A stretch of 10,735 bases of DNA from contig CAKPKI010000057.1 of assembly GCA_934167135.1 (NCBI GenBank), positions 1-10,735 on the forward strand, given 5' to 3'. The notes under the pieces are model-generated. The model was not told where the DNA came from. It worked only from the letters and a program-made list of their open reading frames with translations, and searched no databases. The position numbers and the translations under genes are program-made. Of this stretch, positions 5,340-10,735 are shown piece by piece. Numbering within the stretch: position 1 is the stretch's first letter; every line of letters begins with the position of its first letter. This DNA is from an uncultured Clostridia bacterium (GTDB lineage Bacteria > Bacillota > Clostridia > TANB77 > CAG-508).

Positions 5340-6215
5340 TTACAAAATGCCATATGTTTCGTCACACCATTGACGAAGTTCTTTGCCATATTTCCAGTTA
5401 TCGGTTAAAATTAATATTACAAATTTGAAAAGCTCCCGAGTCAACCCATTATTGTTTACAGAGCAATCTTTAAGGGTTTGACTTGCGATAGTGTGGACAC
5501 TTTTTCCTTCTTCAATAAACTTTTGCATATATTTTGCCCAACGTCGAGCAAAATTAATAGCATTGATAACAACAAAATAATTTTTACCAGATGCTACTAA
5601 TTTATCCCATCTAGCTTTTGCTGAATCATTTAATAATAGCAATTCAGTTGTTTGATCTAATAAGTCTATTTCGTCAAGAATATTCAACTTATTAGATTTG
5701 TTGTCTACTAAAACATAAATTTCATCATAGTTATAAGTGTAAAGATCCGAGTCTTTCAGATTACAAGCTTTATTATGATTGTAAAAATCTAAAGTATTTA
5801 AATTATGAGTGTTAAAGTCTGAACTCTTTAAATTATAAGATTTATCATGATCATGAAAATCTGAAGCCTTAAGTAAAGTACCATAGATTATGTTTGCATC
5901 TGATAAGTCTTTTGAAACAACAATTGTTGTTTCGTTAAAGACAAACTTAATTTTAAAGTTAAAATCGGAAACAGAAAAATCGTTATTCCCAAGGAAAAAT
6001 TTTAAAACTTCAGAAGCAAAATTAGAATCTTCTGAAAATAATCCAGAAACAACTTGCGATAAATCATAGATATCACAATCTAATGGTGCTTTAATAGTGA
6101 TGATACCATGTTTCAAATCAGTCACTAAAATTTCAGAAACGGAATAATGTTCTAACCGAAGCAAAAGTGTATCATTCTTCCAGAGAGTTTCATAAATAAA
6201 TGTTGAATATTTCAT
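5340..6215 (-). CDS. Hypothetical protein with internal 24-residue tandem repeat
   Basis: The family is not recognised. The 291-residue protein has no signal peptide or clear transmembrane helix and is likely cytoplasmic. Residues 1-115 look like a mixed alpha/beta domain. Residues 118-165 are two copies of a 24-residue unit rich in Asp, Asn and His (SDFHDHDKSYNL... and LDFYNHNKACNL...), and each unit itself looks like two half-repeats. The C-terminal part (about 186-291) is helical and well conserved in character, with NFARRWAKYMQKFIEEGK and the final YGKELRQWCDETYGIL. The ATG at 6215 follows a strong AAGGAGG at eight bases. It has its own promoter and a bidirectional terminator, so it is a single-gene unit divergent from spoVG. 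Histidine-rich repeats could bind metal, but that is speculation. Confidence 0.85.
   Translation of the reverse strand: MKYSTFIYETLWKNDTLLLRLEHYSVSEILVTDLKHGIITIKAPLDCDIYDLSQVVSGLFSEDSNFASEVLKFFLGNNDFSVSDFNFKIKFVFNETTIVVSKDLSDANIIYGTLLKASDFHDHDKSYNLKSSDFNTHNLNTLDFYNHNKACNLKDSDLYTYNYDEIYVLVDNKSNKLNILDEIDLLDQTTELLLLNDSAKARWDKLVASGKNYFVVINAINFARRWAKYMQKFIEEGKSVHTIASQTLKDCSVNNNGLTRELFKFVILILTDNWKYGKELRQWCDETYGIL
5721..5864 (-). repeat. Two 72-base coding repeats in the unknown gene
   Basis: The coding repeats encode residues 118-141 and 142-165. The plus-strand segments 5737-5790 and 5809-5862 are about 70 percent identical at a 72-base offset, exactly 24 codons. This points to an in-frame tandem duplication that has since diverged. 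Confidence 0.65.
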
Positions 6216-6280
6216 AGTTGTATCCTCCTTGAATTATATAATTGTATGGCTCATTGACTTATTATGCCAATTATAGAATT

Positions 6281-6309
6281 AGTATAACATAAATTTACAT
6301 AAATTGCAA
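6281..6309 (-). promoter_or_regulatory. Sigma-A promoter of the unknown minus-strand gene
   Basis: On the minus strand TTGCAA (6304-6309) and TATACT (6281-6286) are 17 bases apart, about 65 bases before the ATG at 6215. Confidence 0.6.
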
Positions 6310-6351
6310 ATACTAAATTATAAAAAACTTTAATAAAAAAATGTAAAAAAA

Positions 6352-6381
6352 AGAGGGAAAACTTTTTTTAGTGACGAATAA
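6352..6381 (+). promoter_or_regulatory. Sigma-H-like promoter of spoVG
   Basis: AGAGGGAAA (6352-6360) fits the sigma-H -35 pattern RnAGGAwWW with one mismatch. GACGAATAA (6373-6381) fits RnnGAATww. The spacer is 12 bases. B. subtilis spoVG is a classic sigma-H target, which supports the call. Confidence 0.6.
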
Positions 6382-6431
6382 TATAGTAGTACATAAGATA
6401 GAATATAAATATGTACAAATTTATAAACAGT

Positions 6432-6438
6432 GGAGGTG
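6432..6438 (+). promoter_or_regulatory. spoVG ribosome binding site, decides the start
   Basis: GGAGGTG lies six bases before the ATG at 6445. The in-frame GTG at 6430 overlaps this site and has no site of its own, so it is excluded as the start. Confidence 0.8.
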
Positions 6439-6444
6439 CACACA

Positions 6445-6717
6445 ATGCAAATAACAGATGTACGTTTAAGAAAAGTAAATTCAGAGAACAGAATGAAAGC
6501 TGTTGCTTCTGTAACATTCGATAATGAATTCGTTATCCATGATATCAAAGTTATCGAAAGTCAAAATGGATTATTTATAGCTATGCCAAGCAGAAAAACT
6601 CCAAACGGAGAATTCAAAGATATAGCTCATCCAATCAATGCTGAAACAAGAGAGAAAGTACAAGAAGCTATATTAAAAGCTTATGACGATCCTGAAACAG
6701 AAGAATCAGCAGAATAA
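6445..6717 (+). CDS. spoVG: Septation/sporulation regulator SpoVG
   Basis: SpoVG is a small, widely conserved protein of Bacillota that binds nucleic acid and influences sporulation septation and global gene expression. The 90 residues match the usual length. The sequence starts with the family signature MQITDVRLRKV and continues with MKAVASVTFDNEFVIHDIKVIE and GLFIAMPSRKTPNGEFKDIAHPI. The C-terminus is an acidic tail (DDPETEESAE). The ATG at 6445 is set by GGAGGTG at 6432-6438. A sigma-H-like promoter lies upstream and an intrinsic terminator follows, so it is a single-gene unit. This coupling to early sporulation control is consistent with the sporulation genes that follow. The identification is secure. 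Confidence 0.97.
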   Translation: MQITDVRLRKVNSENRMKAVASVTFDNEFVIHDIKVIESQNGLFIAMPSRKTPNGEFKDIAHPINAETREKVQEAILKAYDDPETEESAE

Positions 6718-6727
6718 TAAATTTCAA

Positions 6728-6757
6728 AATTCCTTCTATAATGAGGGGATTTTTTTT
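6728..6757 (+). terminator. Intrinsic terminator after spoVG
   Basis: A nine-pair stem (6728-6736 with 6743-6751, two G-T wobbles) has loop TATAAT and a run of eight T bases, ten bases after the stop. Confidence 0.8.
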
Positions 6758-6861
6758 GCGGAAAATTTTTTACTATTGCATAAAAGCTACAAACTTTGTA
6801 ATAAAACATAAAAAAACACCATATACATTAATAAGCAAAAAAATGAAGAGGAGGTTTTTTC

Positions 6862-7602
6862 ATGGAGATAAACATAACAAAAGAAACTTTAAAAGTAAAC
6901 AAAGTTGTAAGTGAAAAAAAAGAAATTATAAATGTACAGGGAGACATGATAGTACCAGATTCGAAACCAGATATATTAAACACAATTAACACCAGTGGCA
7001 ACATAAGTATATATAAAAAAGAAATAATAGATGGTAAAATCAAAATAGATGGTAATATATTGACATATATAATGTATTTAGCAGATGAAAATGCAGAAGA
7101 AGGCCAAAGAGACAATATAAGAGGGCTAAATACAAGTTTAGATTTTTCAGAAAGCTTTAATATGCCAGAACTACAAGAAAGCATGAATGTAGAAGTTTTA
7201 CCAAAAGTAAAACTAATAGAATGTAAAGTGATAAATGGAAGAAAAATAGGAATAAAAGCAACAATAGAAATATCAATGAAAATATATTCACAAGTGTCTG
7301 TAGATATAATAACAGATTTAAATAATAATGATATACAAGTACTTAATAAAAATATGAGAGTAAATTCATTGGTGGGAGATGGTTCAACAAAAACATCTGT
7401 AAAAGAAAATATTGCAATTGAAAATACAGATAATCTTGCAGAAATTTTAAGTGCACAATTTTGTTTGGTAGATAAAGACATAAAAATAAGCTATAATAAG
7501 ATATTAGCAAAAGCAGAGGTAGAAGCTAAAATTATATATTTAACAGAAGAAGGTCGTATATGTACAGTTAAAAGTAGATTGCCACTTGTTCGGATTTATT
7601 GA
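6862..7602 (+). CDS. sipL: SipL-like coat morphogenetic protein, N-terminal part (frameshifted)
   Basis: The 246 residues carry SPOCS (SipL/DUF3794)-type sequence: an N-terminal unit with VQGDMIVPDSKPDILNT (about 25-41), repeated beta-rich segments, and SFNMPELQES. In C. difficile, SipL is a roughly 500-residue protein of SPOCS domains plus a C-terminal LysM that binds SpoIVA and is needed for spore coat assembly around the forespore. Here the frame ends at TGA 7600-7602, but the homologous sequence continues in the +1 frame from about 7589. Dropping one T at 7589-7590 gives a continuous RLPLVGFIDMPNI and a 526-residue protein. The ATG at 6862 has AGGAGG at 6849-6854. A sigma-E-like element near 6798-6827 is possible but weak. 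It may be a true frameshift mutation or a base error. Confidence 0.85.
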   Translation: MEINITKETLKVNKVVSEKKEIINVQGDMIVPDSKPDILNTINTSGNISIYKKEIIDGKIKIDGNILTYIMYLADENAEEGQRDNIRGLNTSLDFSESFNMPELQESMNVEVLPKVKLIECKVINGRKIGIKATIEISMKIYSQVSVDIITDLNNNDIQVLNKNMRVNSLVGDGSTKTSVKENIAIENTDNLAEILSAQFCLVDKDIKISYNKILAKAEVEAKIIYLTEEGRICTVKSRLPLVRIY

Positions 7603-8443
7603 TATGCCAAATATACAAGAAGACAATATATGTGAAACAACATATATAATAAAAAATATAATAGTAAAACCAAATTCTATAGAAGAACATTCAATATATG
7701 TGGAAATGGAAGTAGAAGTTTATTGTATGGCATATGAAGAAAAAGAAATCCAAATAATCAGAGATATGTATTGTCCAGGAGAAAAAATGATGTTTAATCA
7801 AAATATGATAAACACAGTAACAAATAAACAATGTAAAAAAGATGTATATAATATAAGAGAAAAAATAAACATGCCAGAACTTGAAAATTGTAATATAGTT
7901 GATACAACAATAAATCCTGTAATAAATAAAGAAAATGTGATGAATGGAAAAATCATGTTTGAGGGAGAATTAGAAATAAACTTAATATTTACAGATAATT
8001 CTACTATAGGAATAAATACAAAGCAAACACGAATTCCTTTTGAAAAAGTAGTTGAAGGAATAGATACAGGAGAAAATTGCAAAGTTGACACAAATATAGA
8101 AATAAATTCGCAAGAATTCGTAAACCAAGCTGGAATAGTAAGTGTAAATGTAGACTTGAATTTTGAGACAAATACATATAAAAATTCAACTATACCAGTA
8201 ATTAGTGATATATCAATAGAAGAGGAAGAAAATTCAGAAGATTATAGTGTAATAATATATGTAGTGAAAGGAGGAGATACTTTGTGGAAGATTGCCAAAA
8301 GGTTTGGAAGTACAGTTGACGATATAGCAAGGGTTAATGGAATGGAAAATCCAGATAAATTAAGAGCTGGAGAAAAAATATATATACCTAAATATGTATT
8401 AAAAAGATCAAAAGAACCAATAGCAATACCACAAATGATTTAA
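7586..8443 (+). CDS. sipL: SipL-like protein, C-terminal SPOCS and LysM part
   Basis: This continues the SipL-like protein in the +1 frame. It contains further SPOCS-type sequence (IKNIIVKPNSIEEHSIYVEMEVEVYC; FNQNMINTVTNKQCKKDVYNIREKINMPELE), an acidic linker at about 212-219, and a clear C-terminal LysM domain at about 225-269 (VVKGGDTLWKIAKRFGSTVDDIARVNGMENPDKLRAGEKIYIPK). In SipL of C. difficile the LysM domain contacts SpoIVA rather than merely binding peptidoglycan. The frame could start at TTG 7586 or ATG 7604, but neither has a ribosome site. The segment before them is plainly coding in the other frame, so it is read as the second half of one broken gene. The stop lies 17 bases before yunB. 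Confidence 0.85.
   Translation: MFGFIDMPNIQEDNICETTYIIKNIIVKPNSIEEHSIYVEMEVEVYCMAYEEKEIQIIRDMYCPGEKMMFNQNMINTVTNKQCKKDVYNIREKINMPELENCNIVDTTINPVINKENVMNGKIMFEGELEINLIFTDNSTIGINTKQTRIPFEKVVEGIDTGENCKVDTNIEINSQEFVNQAGIVSVNVDLNFETNTYKNSTIPVISDISIEEEENSEDYSVIIYVVKGGDTLWKIAKRFGSTVDDIARVNGMENPDKLRAGEKIYIPKYVLKRSKEPIAIPQMI
7588..7592 (+). other. Frameshift site in sipL
   Basis: The bases GTTCG at 7588-7592 break the frame. If they read GTCG, the protein would run through as PLVGFIDMP. The site is not a homopolymer and has no canonical slippery heptamer, so programmed shifting is less likely than mutation or a base error. Confidence 0.75.
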
Positions 8444-8460
8444 AATTTAGGAGAAGACTA

Positions 8461-9159
8461 ATGGCTGATGAAAAAATTTATTCCAGAAAAAGATTTCTAT
8501 TAAATTCAAATGGAAAAAATTCAAAAAAGATAATAAAAATATTTATACTAATATTAATAATAATACTAGTATTTAAAACATTAGACCATTATATTGAACC
8601 AATATTTTCCACTATGTGTGAAGAAAAAATAAAAACAGAAGCTATAATAATTACTAATCAGCAATCAACAATTATAATGAATAAATATCAGTATGACGAA
8701 TTATATACAATAGAAAAAGACGAAAAAGGAAATATCTTAATGATAAAATCAAATGCAGTACCAATAAATAATTTGATTTCTGAATTGACAGAAAATATTC
8801 AACATGAATTCGAAAATATTGATAAAGCAAAAATTAAAATAAGATTGGGAAGCTTGTCTGGAGTATATTTTTTGTCTGCAACAGGACCAGAAATACCAAT
8901 AGATGTTGCGGTTTCTGGTACTGTTGATACTGAAATAAAAAGTGAGTTTGTTGCTCAGGGAATTAATCAAACTTTGCATAGAATATATGTGAATTTTGAT
9001 TGCGATATGAAAATTGTTACTCCATTAAAAAATTATAGTGAAAATGTGGTAAATCAAGTGATTATAGCTGAACACCTTATAATAGGTAATATTCCTAGTA
9101 GTTATTATAATTTGGAGGGGTTTGAAAATAAAGAAGAAACACTTCATATTTTGGAATAA
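8461..9159 (+). CDS. yunB: Sporulation protein YunB
   Basis: YunB is a membrane-anchored sporulation protein that in B. subtilis belongs to the sigma-E regulon of the mother cell. Its biochemical role is not settled. The 232 residues fit the family length. A basic N-terminus (to about residue 24) precedes one transmembrane helix at 24-39. The extracytoplasmic part has the family core: IRLGSLSGVYFLSATGPEIPI, then VDTEIKSEFVAQGINQTLHRIYV and a C-terminal VNQVIIAEHLIIGNIPSSYYNLEG. The ATG at 8461 follows AGGAG (8449-8453) at seven bases. Only 17 bases separate it from the end of the sipL-like gene, so the two are very likely one operon. No promoter is visible between them. A terminator is not evident directly after it. 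Confidence 0.93.
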   Translation: MADEKIYSRKRFLLNSNGKNSKKIIKIFILILIIILVFKTLDHYIEPIFSTMCEEKIKTEAIIITNQQSTIIMNKYQYDELYTIEKDEKGNILMIKSNAVPINNLISELTENIQHEFENIDKAKIKIRLGSLSGVYFLSATGPEIPIDVAVSGTVDTEIKSEFVAQGINQTLHRIYVNFDCDMKIVTPLKNYSENVVNQVIIAEHLIIGNIPSSYYNLEGFENKEETLHILE

Positions 9160-9166
9160 AAATTAC

Positions 9167-9195
9167 TTGTTTTAAAAATAATACTTTGATATAAT
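9167..9195 (+). promoter_or_regulatory. Extended -10 promoter of membrane-protein gene
   Basis: TTGTTT (9167-9172) and TATAAT (9190-9195) are 17 bases apart, with an extended TGA just before the -10. The upstream in-frame ATG at 9194 overlaps the -10, so it would not be on the transcript. Confidence 0.75.
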
Positions 9196-9222
9196 GCAAA
9201 TAAAGAAAAAAGAAAATGTACA

Positions 9223-9227
9223 AGGAG
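9223..9227 (+). promoter_or_regulatory. Ribosome binding site deciding the start at 9236
   Basis: AGGAG, within AAGGAGAGAG, lies eight bases before ATG 9236. It is the only good site in the region and supports that start. Confidence 0.75.
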
Positions 9228-9235
9228 AGAGAAAA

Positions 9236-9745
9236 ATGAAAATAGCAGAAATATTAATTATAATTGTTAATATATCTATATTTGTATTGCCAATAGTAAT
9301 GTTAATAGAAAATCTAATAAACGGAAAATATAGAGTATTGAATATTTGTATACTAATAAATATGTTTGTATGGGTATATTTATCATATAGGTGGAATATA
9401 AAAAATCCAGGATTTTGGATAAAATGTGATGCAAGAATTTTAAATTTGGTTGCAAGTATTGTATTTATAGCTTCGATGATAACCTTTATATTGCAAGTAA
9501 AACATAAAAAAGGTAATAAAGTATTAATGATGATTGCTGTAATATTTGTTTATTATATTATTATGACAAATGATACAACATATACAGAAAGAACTAGAGT
9601 TGACACTGTTTCAGATAAAACGCTTAGAGAATATGTGCTTGAAGAACATGTGCCATATTTAGCTTTTTTAAGTATAGAAGTAGAATTGTTTATAAATCTG
9701 TTAAATAGTCATAAGTTTATAAAAGAAAATAACACAGAAAAATAA
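9236..9745 (+). CDS. Hypothetical four-helix membrane protein
   Basis: The family is not recognised. The 169-residue protein has four likely transmembrane helices, at about residues 4-26, 34-51, 68-87 and 94-110. A soluble C-terminal region of about 60 residues follows (NDTTYTERTRVDTVSDKTLREYVLEEHVPYLAF...), in which one further weakly hydrophobic stretch at 140-156 could be amphipathic. No enzyme motif is visible. The start at 9236 is preferred to the ATG at 9194, which overlaps the -10 box of its promoter and lacks a ribosome site. It follows yunB after 76 bases but has its own promoter and a strong terminator, so it is probably a separate unit. A sporulation role is only suggested by neighbourhood. 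Confidence 0.8.
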   Translation: MKIAEILIIIVNISIFVLPIVMLIENLINGKYRVLNICILINMFVWVYLSYRWNIKNPGFWIKCDARILNLVASIVFIASMITFILQVKHKKGNKVLMMIAVIFVYYIIMTNDTTYTERTRVDTVSDKTLREYVLEEHVPYLAFLSIEVELFINLLNSHKFIKENNTEK

Positions 9746-9764
9746 TGCTTTATTTTATACTAAG

Positions 9765-9802
9765 AAAGTCATGAAAAAGATTATAATTTCATGGCTTTTT
9801 TT
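9765..9802 (+). terminator. Intrinsic terminator after membrane-protein gene
   Basis: A twelve-pair stem (9765-9776 with 9787-9798, one G-T wobble) has a ten-base loop and a T run. Confidence 0.85.
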
Positions 9803-9916
9803 GCTAACTATATTATAAATTTAAACAATAAAAAATGTAAAAAAAGACTACAAATTATACATATAAAATGTAATAAAATTGTAACACAAATGTAATATAA
9901 TTATGGAGGAAAATTG

Positions 9917-9945
9917 TTGACAAACAAAAAAATAGATAGTAAAAT
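9917..9945 (+). promoter_or_regulatory. Sigma-A promoter of the right-edge gene
   Basis: Consensus TTGACA (9917-9922) and TAAAAT (9940-9945) have a 17-base spacer, about 50 bases before ATG 9993. A second TATAAT at 9896-9901 lacks a good -35. Confidence 0.65.
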
Positions 9946-9992
9946 GAAAGTAAATTGAAAAAAAGAGCGAAATATGAGAAAGGGAGAAGAAA

Positions 9993-10735
9993 ATGAAGGG
10001 AAAAAATAATAAAGATAAAAGAAAATCTGAAATGAATGTGATGTTCTTAATAATACTAATAGCATTAGTAATGTTTATAATATCTACATATGCATGGTTT
10101 ACAACACAGAAAAATGTATCAATTACAAATTTGAATGGTACAGTAGAAGTTGCAGAAGGTTTGGAAATTTCACTTGATGCCCAAAATTGGTCAAATGGTA
10201 TAGCTTTGGGAACAGAAGAAGGACAATTAAGTATTATGGATGATGCATATTCTGGACATCATAATATATCACCTTCAGAAATGTTGCCAGTGTCAACATT
10301 AGGAGTTACTAGTGGAAATCAAACAGACTTAAAAATGCTTAGAGGAAAGACAGAAAATCCAACAAGAGGTATATATAAGTTAAAAGATATAAAAGCAATG
10401 GTAGAATCAGAAACAAGTGCAGCAAGTTCAACATTCCCTGGGTATTTTGCATTTGACATATTTTTAAAAAATTCTTCTAAAGATGCAAATCAAGATGATA
10501 CTTTGCAATTGAATTATGATTCATTATTAAAGATAACTGATGCAGAAAAAGCTTCAACAGGTTTACAAAATACAGCGAGAATTGCACTAGCCAAATATAA
10601 TGGAACATCTGATGTAATGGCAGATCAAGCAACTATACTTAAGGATACAGCAGGAATAGGTGTAGGAGCTGCTAGCCCATATATTACAGATGTTGCAATA
10701 TGGGAACCTAACTCTAATGACCATGTGGATTATAT
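9993..10735 (+). CDS. Exported or membrane-anchored protein, 3' partial
   Basis: The frame is open from ATG 9993 to the right edge (247 full codons), so the C-terminus is missing. AGGGAG (9981-9986) precedes the start by six bases. The N-terminus has a basic, charged stretch (MKGKNNKDKRKSE), a hydrophobic segment at about residues 15-33, and then TYAWFTTQKNVSITNLNGTVEVAEGLEISLD. The YAWFT-type junction resembles the N-termini of several clostridial surface proteins and loosely recalls SipW-processed TasA-like proteins, but I cannot assign it. The rest is rich in Ser, Thr, Asn, Asp and Gly with no cysteines seen, typical of an extracytoplasmic beta-rich protein. It has a strong promoter and follows a terminator, so it starts a new unit. 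Confidence 0.8.
   Translation, partial: MKGKNNKDKRKSEMNVMFLIILIALVMFIISTYAWFTTQKNVSITNLNGTVEVAEGLEISLDAQNWSNGIALGTEEGQLSIMDDAYSGHHNISPSEMLPVSTLGVTSGNQTDLKMLRGKTENPTRGIYKLKDIKAMVESETSAASSTFPGYFAFDIFLKNSSKDANQDDTLQLNYDSLLKITDAEKASTGLQNTARIALAKYNGTSDVMADQATILKDTAGIGVGAASPYITDVAIWEPNSNDHVDY

Noticed and set aside
6828..7481. Long minus-strand frame (217 codons) opposite the sipL-like gene.
   Set aside because: The plus strand encodes clear SPOCS-family sequence with a good ribosome site. The antisense frame is hydrophobic low-complexity read-through.
7582..7600. Programmed ribosomal frameshifting in sipL.
   Set aside because: There is no slippery heptamer, RF2-type stop context or obvious downstream pseudoknot at the junction, and such recoding is not known to me for this family.
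7586..7604. Independent start of a second gene at TTG 7586 or ATG 7604.
   Set aside because: No ribosome site precedes either codon, and the two frames together form a single family member. A frameshift is the simpler reading.
9905..9958. A 13-codon leader peptide starting at TTG 9917 behind GGAGG.
   Set aside because: The same bases form a near-consensus promoter -35/-10 pair. The peptide is very short and lysine-rich, with no attenuator structure after it.
1..10735. CRISPR arrays, rRNA genes, transposase or integrase genes, complete restriction or toxin-antitoxin systems.
   Set aside because: No regularly spaced repeats, rRNA-like segments or matching coding frames were found on either strand.

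Overview
The window comes from a very AT-rich, endospore-forming member of the Bacillota, most likely a Clostridia species. The evidence is strong AGGAGG-type ribosome sites, TTGAAA/TATAAT promoters with 17-base spacers, intrinsic terminators after most genes, and sporulation genes (spoVG, a sipL homologue, yunB). The species cannot be named from the sequence.

Left part (1-2165): two tandem paralogous genes encode DNA-binding proteins built almost entirely of repeated HTH_XRE domains. The second is complete and has four domains. The first runs off the left edge and shows three. Each is followed by a near-identical block that ends in a terminator. Beyond the second copy lies a 254-base imperfect palindrome that looks like a small non-coding inserted element.

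Centre (2166-5300): murC, a core peptidoglycan gene with its own promoter and terminator, is followed by tRNA-Thr(CGU). Downstream is a short segment that looks like the remains of an island. It holds three abutting stem-loops, a four-helix membrane protein and a heavily damaged YhcG/DUF1016-type nuclease pseudogene. It ends in a degenerate copy of the 3' half of the tRNA. That copy sits directly behind a good promoter and ahead of a terminator, so a short orphan RNA may be made there.

Right part (5300-10735): a minus-strand 291-codon gene of unknown function carries an internal 24-residue tandem repeat. Divergently oriented from it is spoVG, with a sigma-H-like promoter. Next comes a sipL-like spore coat gene (SPOCS/DUF3794 plus LysM) split by a one-base frameshift, followed 17 bases later by yunB, apparently in the same operon. 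A four-helix membrane protein of unknown function follows from its own extended -10 promoter. The window ends inside a gene for an exported or membrane-anchored protein that runs off the right edge.

The most useful leads are the sipL frameshift, the tRNA-bounded decayed island, the large palindrome, the multi-HTH tandem paralogues, and the repeat-bearing unknown protein. I found no CRISPR array, rRNA, recombinase or clearly complete new defence system.
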